From Streptomyces sp. 35G-GA-8 (GTDB taxonomy: Bacteria; Actinomycetota; Actinomycetes; Streptomycetales; Streptomycetaceae): DNA of 50,597 nucleotides. The stretch's first letter is position 1. Every line of letters starts with the position of its first letter. The stretch lies in NCBI RefSeq assembly GCF_023534745.1, contig NZ_JAMHJQ010000020.1, positions 1 through 50,597 of the forward strand, in the 5' to 3' direction. The translations under genes were made by a program, and so were the position numbers. This document shows positions 1 to 8,201 of this stretch, piece by piece. The notes below the pieces were generated by a model, which was given only the letters and a program-made list of their open reading frames with translations, did not search any database and was not told the DNA's origin.

Positions 1-430
1 ACGGGGGCGCGGTGAACTCCGGGGCCGCCGGTGCGGCGGGCGCCGGCTTCGGCGCGGCGGCCGCGGGGCGCGGGGCCGGGCGCGGGCCGGGCGTCGGCGC
101 GGGGGAAGGGGTGCTCCTGGGGGCCTCGGCGACGGCCGGCTTGGGGGCCGGAACGCCGGGCTTGGGGGCAGCGGGACGTGCCGCCTGCGCCGGAGAGGGC
201 GCGGCGGGCCTGGCGGGGGTCGCCTTGCGGGGCGCCCCGGGCTTGGCAGCGGTCTTGCCGGCGTTGCCGCCGGGACCCTGCAAAGCATCAGTCAGTTTGC
301 GTACGACCGGCGCCTCGATCGTCGACGACGCCGAACGGACGAATTCACCGAGTTCCTGGAGCTTGGCCATGACGACCTTGCTCTCCACGCCGAACTCCTT
401 GGCGAGTTCGTATACCCGGACCTTAGCCAC
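1..430 (-). CDS. infB: Translation initiation factor IF-2, N-terminal part (cut by window edge)
   Basis: IF-2 is the GTPase that places initiator fMet-tRNA on the 30S subunit; only about the first 143 residues are in the window. The protein opens [18 protein letters not shown], the typical IF2_N fold, followed by a helix ending near KLTDAL. It then becomes an Ala/Pro-rich linker, normal for the long actinobacterial IF-2. The GTPase domains lie beyond the left edge. The start is GTG at 430, supported by AAGGAG six bases upstream. It is the last visible gene of the rimP-nusA-ylxR-infB unit. Identity is certain; the gene is incomplete only because the window ends. Confidence 0.96.
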   Translation of the reverse strand, partial: MAKVRVYELAKEFGVESKVVMAKLQELGEFVRSASSTIEAPVVRKLTDALQGPGGNAGKTAAKPGAPRKATPARPAAPSPAQAARPAAPKPGVPAPKPAVAEAPRSTPSPAPTPGPRPAPRPAAAAPKPAPAAPAAPEFTAPP

Positions 431-443
431 TTCGCTCCTTTTA

Positions 444-464
444 GGTCCGGGTTACCGCCGGACC
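444..464 (-). promoter_or_regulatory. Hairpin directly in front of the infB ribosome-binding site
   Basis: A perfect 7-bp stem (GGTCCGG at 444-450, CCGGACC at 458-464) with a 7-base loop ends a few bases before the infB Shine-Dalgarno sequence on the minus-strand transcript. A stem here could limit ribosome access or help terminate readthrough from ylxR. The structure is seen; the role is inferred. Confidence 0.5.
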
Positions 465-480
465 GTCGCTACTTCATGGG

Positions 481-513
481 CGTACTCATCGCGTACTCAT
501 CGAGTGCTCATCG
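481..513. repeat. Three tandem 11-bp repeats in the ylxR-infB gap
   Basis: CGTACTCATCG occurs twice head to tail (481-491, 492-502), followed by a third copy, AGTGCTCATCG (503-513), with two changes. They lie in the infB leader, upstream of the hairpin at 444-464. An 11-bp period is about one helical turn, so a protein could bind one face of the DNA; an RNA role is equally possible. Confidence 0.7.
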
Positions 514-579
514 CAATCTCGACCTACTTCCAACTCGCGAGGTACCTGAACCGCACGGGGTTCCGTGCCGTACTTCTTC

Positions 580-870
580 CTACAGTGCTGCCTGCACTGT
601 GATCGCCTCGACAACCCGGCGCAGGTCCGCGCTGTCGAGCGGTCCCTGGACCCGGAAGGCCCGGGGGAACGCCCGGCGGCGGACCGCCAGATCGAGACAG
701 ATCAAGGCGGGATGCAGATACGCACCCCGGCCGGGCAGCGTACCGCGTTGATCGGGAACACATTGTTCTCCGGCCACCACGATGCGCAACAGATCGTTCT
801 TGGCCGCTCGCTCCCGGCAGCCCACACAGGTTCGTTCAGGGCATGCACGGTCGACCGTCCGGCCAGACAC
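580..870 (-). CDS. ylxR: YlxR-family (DUF448) RNA-binding protein
   Basis: A 96-residue basic protein of the YlxR/DUF448 family, standard between nusA and infB; relatives bind RNA or nucleoid components and have been linked to RNase P. Visible family marks are the Cys pair in RTCVGCRERAAK, the strand DLLRIV, and the turn PGRGAYLHP. I place the start at GTG 870 (protein begins VSGRTVDRACPERTC). A TTG at 876 has better spacing to the GAGG at 882-885 and cannot be excluded. A longer frame reaches 993, but that part is low-complexity with no homology I recognise. It is separated from nusA by 170 bases in which I see no gene. Confidence 0.9.
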   Translation of the reverse strand: MSGRTVDRACPERTCVGCRERAAKNDLLRIVVAGEQCVPDQRGTLPGRGAYLHPALICLDLAVRRRAFPRAFRVQGPLDSADLRRVVEAITVQAAL

Positions 871-1040
871 GCTCAAGTCTACCTCCCCGCGCCGCCCCCA
901 CCCCTTTGGGGCAAGGTTCGAACGCCTGCCGCCCGAAAGATCACGTCGGTGTCCGGCGTGGCCTCGTCGCGACCTACCGCGAGGGGCCCGCACCGCCGGT
1001 CATTCCTTGATCATTCGAACCGGATGATCAGCCGTGGTCG

Positions 1041-2084
1041 CTACCGCGGTCCCCGGTCGTCACGACCGCGCTCCCGGTCGTCGCCGCGGTCGCGGTCGTC
1101 GTCCGTGGGCTCCGTGTCCGGCCGGATATCGATGCGCCAGCCGGTCAGCCGGGCGGCGAGCCGGGCGTTCTGCCCTTCCTTGCCGATCGCCAGCGACAGC
1201 TGGTAGTCGGGCACGGTCACCCGCGCGGAGCGGGCACCCAGATCGACCACCTCGACCTTGCTGACCCGGGCCGGGGACAGCGCGTTCGCGACCATCTCGG
1301 CCGGGTCGTCCGACCAGTCCACGATGTCGATCTTCTCGCCCAGCAGCTCGGCCATGACATTACGCACACGCGCGCCCATCGGGCCGATGCAGGCGCCCTT
1401 GGCATTGAGACCGGAACGTGTCGACCGTACGGCGATCTTGGTGCGGTGGCCGGCCTCGCGGGCGATCGCGGTGATCTCGACGGAGCCGTCCGCGATCTCC
1501 GGGACCTCCAGCGCGAAGAGCTTCTTCACCAGATTGGGGTGGGTACGCGACAGCGTCACCGACGGCCCGCGCACCCCTCTGGCCACCCTGACCACATACG
1601 TACGCAGCCGAAGACCGTGGGTGTACTCCTCGCCCGGCACCTGTTCCTGCACCGGAAGGATGGCCTCAAGCTTGTCGTCCAGCTTGACCAGGACGTTCTT
1701 CGGGTCCTTGCCCTGCTGGACCAGGCCGGCGACGATATCGCCCTCCCGGCGGGCGTACTCGCCGAAGGTCACGTCGTTCTCGGCGTCGCGCAGCCGCTGC
1801 TGGATGACCTGGCGGGCGGTGGTCGCGGCGATCCGGCCGAAGTCCGACGGGGTGTCGTCGAACTCCTTGGGCTCCTGGCCCTCCTCCAGATCGGCCGGGT
1901 CCTCCTTGGCCCAGACCGTGACATGGCCGGTGTCCCGGCTCAGTACGACCCGGGCGCGCCGGTGGCTGCCCTCGGTGCGGTGGTAGGCGATGAGGAGTGC
2001 CGATTCGATCGCCTCGACCAGCAGGTCGAAGGGAATCTCCTTCTCTTGTGCCAAGCCCTTCAGGAGCTTCACATCGATGTCCAC
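1041..2084 (-). CDS. nusA: Transcription termination/antitermination factor NusA
   Basis: NusA binds RNA polymerase and nascent RNA and modulates pausing, termination and antitermination. The 347 residues show the N-terminal polymerase-binding domain, an S1 domain in the middle, and two KH domains. KH1 contains the [15 protein letters not shown] loop and KH2 contains [16 protein letters not shown]. There are no C-terminal acidic repeats, as is usual outside proteobacteria; instead a charged Asp/Arg tail ends the protein. The start is GTG 2084 ([10 protein letters not shown]), two bases after the rimP stop, with GAGGAGG upstream. This tight spacing indicates translation from the rimP message. 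Confidence 0.97.
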   Translation of the reverse strand: MDIDVKLLKGLAQEKEIPFDLLVEAIESALLIAYHRTEGSHRRARVVLSRDTGHVTVWAKEDPADLEEGQEPKEFDDTPSDFGRIAATTARQVIQQRLRDAENDVTFGEYARREGDIVAGLVQQGKDPKNVLVKLDDKLEAILPVQEQVPGEEYTHGLRLRTYVVRVARGVRGPSVTLSRTHPNLVKKLFALEVPEIADGSVEITAIAREAGHRTKIAVRSTRSGLNAKGACIGPMGARVRNVMAELLGEKIDIVDWSDDPAEMVANALSPARVSKVEVVDLGARSARVTVPDYQLSLAIGKEGQNARLAARLTGWRIDIRPDTEPTDDDRDRGDDRERGRDDRGPR

Positions 2085-2086
2085 GG

Positions 2087-2584
2087 CTACGCCTCCTCTT
2101 CCTTCTTGTCCTTGCGGCTGAACTCGATCTCCACGCGCGCCTTGTCGATCCCCGGGAACTCGATCCGGCGGGCGGTGGGCTTGCGCCCCTTCACGCCCGG
2201 CACTTCGAGGTCGAGCCCCTCGTCGTCGACGGTGAGGATGCGGGCCACCAGCTCGCCGTCGTCGTGCAGCTGGAACCTGGCCAGCCGGCCCACGGCGCGC
2301 ACGTAGTGGCGGTGTTCTGTCAGCGGGCGCTCCGCGCCGGGGGAGGTCACTTCGAGCTGGTACTCGTCCTCGCCCATCGCGTCCGTCTCGTCGAGCTTGT
2401 CGGAGATGGAGCGGCTCAGCTCGGCACACTCGTCGAGGTCCACGCCCTCGTCGGAATCGACCACGACCCTCAGCACGCGACGCCTGCCCGCCCGGGACAC
2501 CTCGATCTCTTCCAGATCCAGGTCCTTCGCGCTGACGAGTGGTTCCAGCAGTCCGCGCAGCCTTTCGCTCTGGGTGGTGCTCAT
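2087..2584 (-). CDS. rimP: Ribosome maturation factor RimP
   Basis: RimP is a cytoplasmic assembly factor for the 30S subunit. The 165-residue protein carries the N-terminal RimP fold ([18 protein letters not shown], then [25 protein letters not shown]) and a C-terminal SH3-like barrel, and ends in a Lys/Glu-rich tail ([10 protein letters not shown]). ATG 2584 begins MSTTQSERL, with a GAGGAG-type site upstream; a longer in-frame extension to 2674 is not needed. It heads the rimP-nusA-ylxR-infB unit and is divergent from the lipoprotein at 2737, so 2585-2736 should hold both promoters, although I cannot point to convincing -10 boxes. Confidence 0.95.
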   Translation of the reverse strand: MSTTQSERLRGLLEPLVSAKDLDLEEIEVSRAGRRRVLRVVVDSDEGVDLDECAELSRSISDKLDETDAMGEDEYQLEVTSPGAERPLTEHRHYVRAVGRLARFQLHDDGELVARILTVDDEGLDLEVPGVKGRKPTARRIEFPGIDKARVEIEFSRKDKKEEEA

Positions 2585-2736
2585 CCGGGTGACTCCTCGG
2601 CCGCGTGTGCTGTTGTGGGGATCGTCGCGTGTCAGATCAAAGGGTATCCGGTCCCAAGGGGTGTTGCCGTCCACCCGGGGGTGACCCGCGGGTACGCTCG
2701 CCTGCGGTGATCATCGCGAAGCCCGAGGAGAGACGC

Positions 2737-3288
2737 GTGGGGCGCACGGGGACGACACGGAGGCATGCGCTGATGGCCGCGGGCGCCGCGACGGCCGGTC
2801 TGGTGACCGGCTGTTCCCAGGACTCCCCGGCCGCGGACAGCCCGGCGGGAATCGCGCGGGCGGCCGAGCTGGAGCGCGCGCTGCGGGCCCGCGCGGCCGG
2901 CGCCAACCGGAAGTTGCTGGGGCAGTACGACGCCGTGCTGAAGCGCCACCCCGGGCAGCGTGCGCGGCTGGCTCCGCTGCGGGCGGCGGTCGCACAGCAG
3001 TTGGCGGCGCTGGCCCCGGAGCCTTCCGAGTCCGCGAGCCCGTCCGCGCGGCCCTCCCCCACTCCGTCCGTCTCCGTCACGGCCGCCGGGCCGGCGCCGG
3101 CCTCGTCCGCGATCCCCGCGGAACCGGCCGAGGCCCTCAGGGCGCTGGCCGCGACCGAGCGCCGTACCAGCGACGCGCACACCACGGCGCTCATGGAGGC
3201 GCCCCCGGAGCTGGCCCGGCTGCTGGCCTCTCTCGCGGCGGCGAGCGCCGCCCACGCCTATCTGCTGATGGAAGGATCCCGCTCATGA
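2737..3288 (+). CDS. Putative Tat-type lipoprotein, helical, unknown function
   Basis: A 183-residue protein with TRRHALMAAGAATAGLVTGC at its N-terminus: an RR-containing signal and a lipobox with Cys26, so it is probably exported and lipid-anchored. The rest is Ala/Arg-rich helix with a Ser/Pro-rich linker in the middle (PSESASPSARPSPTPS). GTG 2737 is chosen because GAGGAG sits six bases before it; GTG 2707 is an alternative. The stop overlaps the start of the next gene (ATGA at 3285), so the two are translationally coupled and probably act together. No catalytic motif is visible. Confidence 0.8.
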   Translation: MGRTGTTRRHALMAAGAATAGLVTGCSQDSPAADSPAGIARAAELERALRARAAGANRKLLGQYDAVLKRHPGQRARLAPLRAAVAQQLAALAPEPSESASPSARPSPTPSVSVTAAGPAPASSAIPAEPAEALRALAATERRTSDAHTTALMEAPPELARLLASLAAASAAHAYLLMEGSRS

Positions 3289-3761
3289 GCACGGCGTGGA
3301 CGGTGCGCACCGCGCGGACAACCGGCTCGCAGGCCGCGACGGGCGACGGCACGCTGGACGCCGCGCAGGCCGCGCTCGCCGCCGAGCACGCGGCGGTGTA
3401 CGGGTACGGGGTCGTCGGCGGTCGCGTCGGGGGCGAGCGCCGGAGCGAGGCCACCAGCGCGCACGCGGCGCACCGCGCCCGGCGTGACGCGCTGGCGCGG
3501 ACCGTACGGGACCTGGGCGGTACACCAGCCGTCGCTGCCCCCGCGTACACCCTGCCCTTCCCCGTACCGGATTCCGCCGCGGCCGTACGGCTGGCCGCCG
3601 AACTGGAGGACCGGGTCGCGGCCGTCTACTCGGATCTCGTACGGGCCTCGGAGGGCCCCCTGCGGCGGGAGGCGGCGGGCGCGCTGCGCGAGGCCGCCGT
3701 GCGCGCGGTGCGCTGGCGCGGGAGCGGCGTAGCCTTTCCTGGGCTCGCCGAGCGCGCGTGA
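3285..3761 (+). CDS. DUF4439 ferritin-like domain protein
   Basis: This 158-residue all-helical protein fits the DUF4439 ferritin-like family: LDAAQAALAAEHAAVYGYGVVGGRV, then HRARRDALARTVRDLGG, then AVRLAAELEDRVAAVYSDLV. Ferritin-like folds often bind iron in a four-helix bundle. Here an E-H pair (AAEHAAVYGYG) is present, but I cannot trace a complete di-iron set, so metal binding is unproven. No signal peptide is seen. The ATG overlaps the stop of the lipoprotein gene by four bases, and the kinase-like gene follows 32 bases later, so the three look like one operon. Confidence 0.85.
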   Translation: MSTAWTVRTARTTGSQAATGDGTLDAAQAALAAEHAAVYGYGVVGGRVGGERRSEATSAHAAHRARRDALARTVRDLGGTPAVAAPAYTLPFPVPDSAAAVRLAAELEDRVAAVYSDLVRASEGPLRREAAGALREAAVRAVRWRGSGVAFPGLAERA

Positions 3762-3793
3762 GCCCGTGACCTCGGAAAGGGAACAACGCACGT

Positions 3794-4720
3794 ATGGGTT
3801 TCGAACCGCCGCAGCGTCTGGTGCGCACGCTCGGCGAGAGGTACGGGGAGACGGCCGCGGCCGAATGGCTCGGCCGACTGCCCGCCCTCGCGGGTGAGGC
3901 GGTCGCCCGGCGGGGTCTTGAGGTCGAGCGGGTGATCGCGCCCGGCGGTCGGAGCGGCCTGGTGCTGCTCGTACGGCGGTCCGACGGCTCCCCCGCGACG
4001 CTCAAGATCGTCCCGCCGTTCGCCGCTCCTTCACTGGAGCGGGCGGCGCTGGCGCACTGGAAGGGCTGGGGAGCGGTGGAACTGCTCGACGCCGCGGACG
4101 AGGACGGCGCGGACGCCCCGGACACCGCCGGTCGCGCACTGCTCCTGGAGCGGCTGCATCCCGAGGTGTCGCTGCGCTCCCTGCCGGAGGCGAAGTCGCT
4201 GCTCGAAGCGGCGGGTACGGTGCGTCGGCTGTGGGTCGACCCGCCCGGGGGCCATGGCTTCGAGACGGTGGCCGAGCGGACCGCGCGGGAGGCGGTGGCG
4301 CTGCGGACGACCGCCGACGACTCGCTCGGGCCGCTGGTGTCGGCCGCGCTGGCGGCGCGGGACGAACTCTGCGCCTCCGCCGCCGAGGTACAGCTCCTGC
4401 ACGGCGCCTTCGGTCAGGGCAAGGTGCTCGCCGGGGACCGCGCGCCCTGGCTCGCGGTCGGCCCGGAACCGCTGGTCGGTGAGCGCGCCTATGATCTGGC
4501 CCGGCTGGTGCGCGACCGGGTCGAGGACCTGGTGGCGGCCTCGTCGGGGCCGTCCTCGGCCCGTCGGCGCGTCAACAGACTGGCCGATTCGCTGGATCTG
4601 GACCGGGAACGGGTGCGTGGGTGGACGCTGTTCCGTGCGGTGGAGTCGGGGGTGCGCACGCTTCGGGCGGGACGTCGGCAGAGCGGGGAGATGCTGCTGG
4701 AGTTCGCGGGCTGGCTGTAG
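3794..4720 (+). CDS. Aminoglycoside-phosphotransferase-like protein with degraded active site (probable pseudokinase)
   Basis: The 308 residues align over their whole length with the APH(6)/streptomycin 6-kinase-type family: a Lys in ATLKIVPP (about 71), a Glu in the next helix (about 82), ALLLERLHP in the hinge, and a helical C-terminal lobe. The catalytic loop, normally HGDxxxxN, reads LLHGAFGQGK (201-210), so both the catalytic Asp and the metal-binding Asn are lost. The following IDPKP element reads VGPEP, which lacks its metal-binding Asp too. The frame is intact and well conserved elsewhere, so this is more likely a selected non-catalytic protein than decay. It probably shares the operon of the two upstream genes. 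Confidence 0.85.
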   Translation: MGFEPPQRLVRTLGERYGETAAAEWLGRLPALAGEAVARRGLEVERVIAPGGRSGLVLLVRRSDGSPATLKIVPPFAAPSLERAALAHWKGWGAVELLDAADEDGADAPDTAGRALLLERLHPEVSLRSLPEAKSLLEAAGTVRRLWVDPPGGHGFETVAERTAREAVALRTTADDSLGPLVSAALAARDELCASAAEVQLLHGAFGQGKVLAGDRAPWLAVGPEPLVGERAYDLARLVRDRVEDLVAASSGPSSARRRVNRLADSLDLDRERVRGWTLFRAVESGVRTLRAGRRQSGEMLLEFAGWL

Positions 4721-4734
4721 AGGGCGTTAGGTCC

Positions 4735-4788
4735 TGTCCGGCGGACCGGACAGAACGGGACGGGACGGGCTCGGCGCGAGCCCGTCCC
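4735..4788. terminator. Two adjacent hairpins between convergent genes
   Basis: The first stem pairs TGTCCGG (4735-4741) with CCGGACA (4746-4752). The second is a perfect 12-bp stem, GGGACGGGCTCG (4762-4773) with its complement at 4777-4788. They sit between the stop of the kinase-like gene and the stop of proS and can serve both directions. Confidence 0.75.
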
Positions 4789-4802
4789 TCGATGGGCCCC
4801 GG

Positions 4803-6494
4803 TCAGGCGGTGAGGCGGGCGATCGCCTCCGCGACGGTCAGCTCCTCGCGCTCGCCCGTACGGCGGTCCTTCAGCTCCAGGACGCCTTCGGCCGCGCGGC
4901 GGCCCGCCACCAGGATCTTGGGGACACCGATCAGTTCGGCGTCGGTGAACTTCACGCCCGGCGAGACCCCGGGACGCTCGTCCACCAGCACCCGCAGACC
5001 GGCGGCCGACAGCTGCTCGGAGACGTCCAGCGCCAGTTCCGTCTGGAGCGCCTTGCCCGCCGCGACGACATGGACGTCCGCCGGGGCGATCTCGCGGGGC
5101 CAGCACAGCCCCTGCTCGTCGGCGCTCTGCTCGGCCAGGGCCGCCACCGCGCGCGAGACACCGATGCCGTACGAGCCCATGGTCACGCGGACCGGCTTGC
5201 CCTGCTGACCGAGGACATCGAGCTGGAAGGTGTCGGCGTACTTGCGGCCGAGCTGGAAGATATGGCCGATCTCGATCGCGCGGTCGAGCTTGAGGCCGGT
5301 GCCGCAGACCGGGCAGGGGTCGCCCTCCTCGACCACGACGACGTCGAGATAGTCGTCGACCTCGAAGTCGCGGCCGCAGACCACATTGCGCGCGTGGGTG
5401 TCGGGCTTGTTGGCTCCGGTGATCCAGGCGGTGCCGGCCGCGACGCGCGGGTCGGCGATGTAGCGGATCTTGAGGCCCTGCGGGCCGACATAGCCCCGTA
5501 CCAGCTCGGGGCGGTCCTCGAAGTCCTCGGCCGTCACCAGCTCCACCACGGCGGGGGCGAGGTGCTCGCCCAGCTTGCCGAGGTCCACCTCGCGGTCGCC
5601 GGGGACGCCTACCGCGGTGATCTCGCCGTCGACCTTGACGAGGAGGTTCTTCAGCGTCGCCGAGGCGGGCACCCCGAGGTGCGCGGCGAGCGTTTCGATG
5701 GTCGGGGTGTCGGGGGTGTCCAGCTCCTCGACCGGGCCGGGCTCGGTCGCCGCGGGCACGGACGCGGCGAATGTGACGGCCTCCGTGTTGGCCGCGTAGT
5801 CGCATGCCGGGCAGTCCACGAAGGTGTCCTCACCGGCGGCGGCGGGCGCCAGGAACTCCTCGGAGGCGGAGCCGCCCATCGCGCCGGAGACCGCCGAGAC
5901 GATACGGAAGTCGAGACCGATGCGCGCGAAGATCTTCTGGTAGGCGGCGCGGTGCAGCGCGTACGACTCGGCCAGGCCCTCGTCGGTGGTGTCGAAGGAG
6001 TACGAGTCCTTCATCTGGAACTCGCGCCCGCGCAGCACGCCGGAGCGCGGCCTCGCCTCGTCGCGGTACTTCGTCTGGATCTGGTAGAGCATCACCGGCA
6101 GGTCCTTGTAGGACGTGCACTGGTCCTTGACGACCTGGGTGAAGATCTCCTCGTGCGTGGGGCCGAGCAGATAGTCGGCGCCCTTGCGGTCCTTGAGGCG
6201 GAACAGCAGATCGCCGTACTCCTCCCACCGGCCGCTCGCCTCGTACGGCTCCCTGGGCAGCAGTGCGGGCAGCAGCACCTCCTGCGCGCCGATCGCGTCC
6301 ATCTCCTCGCGGACGACGCGCGAGATGTTCTCGAGGACCTTCTTGCCCAGCGGCAGCCAGCTCCAGATGCCGGCGGACGTACGGCGGACATACCCCGCGC
6401 GGACGAGCAGCTTGTGGCTGAGCGTCTCGGCGTCCGCCGGGTCGTCGCGCAATGTCTTGACCATCAAACGGGACATGCGCTGGACCTGGGACAT
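4803..6494 (-). CDS. proS: Prolyl-tRNA synthetase (bacterial type)
   Basis: ProRS charges tRNA-Pro with proline. The 563-residue length and layout are those of the bacterial type: class II catalytic core, the INS editing domain inserted roughly at residues 230-390, the rest of the core, and an anticodon-binding domain at the end. Visible signatures are GPTHEEIFT, the motif-2 stretch around [17 protein letters not shown], and motif 3 in [17 protein letters not shown] 6494 is preferred because AGGAG lies eight bases upstream; the GTG at 6503 is inside that site. It is monocistronic or read from the GNAT genes upstream. Confidence 0.97.
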   Translation of the reverse strand: MSQVQRMSRLMVKTLRDDPADAETLSHKLLVRAGYVRRTSAGIWSWLPLGKKVLENISRVVREEMDAIGAQEVLLPALLPREPYEASGRWEEYGDLLFRLKDRKGADYLLGPTHEEIFTQVVKDQCTSYKDLPVMLYQIQTKYRDEARPRSGVLRGREFQMKDSYSFDTTDEGLAESYALHRAAYQKIFARIGLDFRIVSAVSGAMGGSASEEFLAPAAAGEDTFVDCPACDYAANTEAVTFAASVPAATEPGPVEELDTPDTPTIETLAAHLGVPASATLKNLLVKVDGEITAVGVPGDREVDLGKLGEHLAPAVVELVTAEDFEDRPELVRGYVGPQGLKIRYIADPRVAAGTAWITGANKPDTHARNVVCGRDFEVDDYLDVVVVEEGDPCPVCGTGLKLDRAIEIGHIFQLGRKYADTFQLDVLGQQGKPVRVTMGSYGIGVSRAVAALAEQSADEQGLCWPREIAPADVHVVAAGKALQTELALDVSEQLSAAGLRVLVDERPGVSPGVKFTDAELIGVPKILVAGRRAAEGVLELKDRRTGEREELTVAEAIARLTA

Positions 6495-6561
6495 GGGGAG
6501 CACTCCTGCGTTCTCTCGGCTGATGCCAGGAGGTTAGCCGGGGCACGCCCGCGGGCGGAAA

Positions 6562-7143
6562 TCAGTTCTCCGCGCCGCCCGCCCGGCGCAGCGGGAGCGG
6601 GGCGCCCATCACGGCGTACGGCTTGGGGGCGCTGGGGAAGTGGACCTGGCGTGCCAGGTCGGTGTAGCCGAGCGCGCGGTAGAGGCGGCGGGCCGGGCTC
6701 TCGATGTCGATCGCGGACAGGATCGACTTGGGTTCGCCGGCGCCGTCGGTGATCGTGGTGATCAGCGCGCGGCCGATGCCGCGGGCCTGGAACTCCGGGT
6801 GGACATGCAGTTCGGTGATCACGAAGGAGTCGATGAGCCAGTCCTCGGAGCCGGTGGTGCGCAGATACGGCTCGACGACGCTGGACCACCAGTGGGCGCG
6901 GTCGTTCGGCAGTCCGTATACGAAGCCGACGAGCCGGCCGGCCGCGGTGGTCGCGCCGAGGGCGCGGGAGCCGCGCAGCAGCAGATGCCGGAGCACGATA
7001 TGGCGGCGTACCTCGATCTCGTCGGCACTGAGCCCGAAGGCGAGGGCCTGTACGGCGAGCGCCTCGTCGACGCGTGCGGCGAGATCGACCGGCCCTACCT
7101 GTACGTCGGGGGTGCGGGGGCCCCGCCCGGGAATGCTCAGCAT
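6562..7143 (-). CDS. GNAT-family N-acetyltransferase
   Basis: A 193-residue GNAT protein that would move an acetyl group from acetyl-CoA to an unknown amine. The family elements are FVITELHVHPEFQARGIGRALI (the acetyl-CoA-binding R/Q-x-x-G-x-G/A loop) and the late strand SPARRLYRALGYT. It starts with ATG 7143, 16 bases after the stop of the GNAT gene upstream, so the two are likely cotranscribed. The substrate cannot be told from sequence. Confidence 0.88.
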   Translation of the reverse strand: MLSIPGRGPRTPDVQVGPVDLAARVDEALAVQALAFGLSADEIEVRRHIVLRHLLLRGSRALGATTAAGRLVGFVYGLPNDRAHWWSSVVEPYLRTTGSEDWLIDSFVITELHVHPEFQARGIGRALITTITDGAGEPKSILSAIDIESPARRLYRALGYTDLARQVHFPSAPKPYAVMGAPLPLRRAGGAEN

Positions 7144-7159
7144 GGGCCGAACCCTACTT

Positions 7160-8005
7160 TCAGAACAGCACGCTCATGAAGGCACCCACTTCACGGAAAC
7201 CCACCCGGCGGTACGCGGCTCTGGCAGGGGTGTTGTAGTCGTTCACATACAGGCTCACGACGGGCGCGACATCGGCCAGCGCGTACCGCACGACCGCCGC
7301 CATGCCCGCCTCGGACAGGCCGCGACCGCGGAATTCGGGGTCGACCCAGACCCCCTGGATCTGGCAGGCCCGGGGGGTGGCGGCGCCGATCTCGGCCTTG
7401 AAGATGACCCTGCCGTCGTCGATACGGGCGAACGAGCGTCCCGCGCCGACGAGTTCGGCGACACGCGCCTGGTAGAGCAGTCCGCCATCCCCGGCGAGCG
7501 GGGAGACACCGACCTCCTCGGTGAACATCGCCACGCAGGCGGGCATGATCACTTCGAGTTCGGTCTTGCGGATTCGGCGTACGAGCGGGTCGGGCGCGAC
7601 CGAGGTGGGAATCCGCTCGGTGACCATCAGCGGCTGGTGGGCGCGGATCTCGCGGGCCGGGCCCCAGCTCGGTTCGAGCAGCCGCCACAGCTGGGCGGTG
7701 GGCCCGGCGGGGCCGACGATCGAGGAGCAGCGGCGGCCGGCCCTGCGTGCCCGGTCGGCGAAGGCGCGCACGGCCTCGGGGGTGGCGCAGATGGGGACGA
7801 GATTGGCACCGGAGTAGCAGAGCGAGCGCAGCCGCCCGTCCGCGTACCAGCCCCACATCTCGCCACCGAGACGCCAGGGGTCGAGCCCCGCGACCTGCAC
7901 GCGGGACGTCACAAAGGCGTTTTCGACGGGCTCGCTCTCCAGGATGGCGAGCGCGGCGTCGAGTTCGCTGGGTTCGAGGACCCGGGTGGTGGTCTGCGTC
8001 AACAC
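7160..8005 (-). CDS. GNAT-family N-acetyltransferase with N-terminal DUF4081-type domain
   Basis: The 281-residue protein has an N-terminal half of the DUF4081 type common in actinobacteria (VLEPSELDAALAILES, then VENAFVTSRV). The C-terminal GNAT domain contains IQGVWVDPEFRGRGLSEAGM for CoA binding and the closing DYNTPARAAYRRVGF. GTG 8005 is preceded by GAGG at a good distance. It lies between ispG and the second GNAT gene on the same strand, but the hairpin at 8118-8151 probably separates it from ispG. Substrate unknown. Confidence 0.88.
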   Translation of the reverse strand: MLTQTTTRVLEPSELDAALAILESEPVENAFVTSRVQVAGLDPWRLGGEMWGWYADGRLRSLCYSGANLVPICATPEAVRAFADRARRAGRRCSSIVGPAGPTAQLWRLLEPSWGPAREIRAHQPLMVTERIPTSVAPDPLVRRIRKTELEVIMPACVAMFTEEVGVSPLAGDGGLLYQARVAELVGAGRSFARIDDGRVIFKAEIGAATPRACQIQGVWVDPEFRGRGLSEAGMAAVVRYALADVAPVVSLYVNDYNTPARAAYRRVGFREVGAFMSVLF

Positions 8006-8117
8006 GAGGGGGCCTCACCATACGTATGCCGATCCCCGCACTGTACCCGGACCCTTCCCGGTATGCCGCTCATCGGAGCGGGGTCCGGTATCGCCGCAGG
8101 TCAGAGTCACGAAAGAG

Positions 8118-8151
8118 CCCGCAGCCGATGCCCGGGGGCGGTGGCTGCGGG
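8118..8151 (-). terminator. Hairpin downstream of ispG
   Basis: A 9-bp perfect stem, CCCGCAGCC (8118-8126) with GGCTGCGGG (8143-8151), enclosing a G-rich loop, about 50 bases beyond the ispG stop codon. Probably the ispG terminator. Confidence 0.6.
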
Positions 8152-8201
8152 ATCCGTCGCGAACATATGTCCATGGCCGGACAGGTCTTGGGTGGCCGCG
8201 G

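Noticed and set aside
481-513. Possible CRISPR-like array from tandem repeats
   Set aside because: The repeats are 11 bp with no spacers, so this is a simple tandem repeat; no cas genes are present.
2605-2736. Longer N-terminus for the lipoprotein gene
   Set aside because: The extension is Cys/Arg/Gly filler without a ribosome site, while GTG 2737 has GAGGAG at good spacing and puts the signal peptide at the N-terminus.
5070-6752. A 560-codon plus-strand frame opposite proS
   Set aside because: Antisense shadow of prolyl-tRNA synthetase, whose motifs fix the coding strand.
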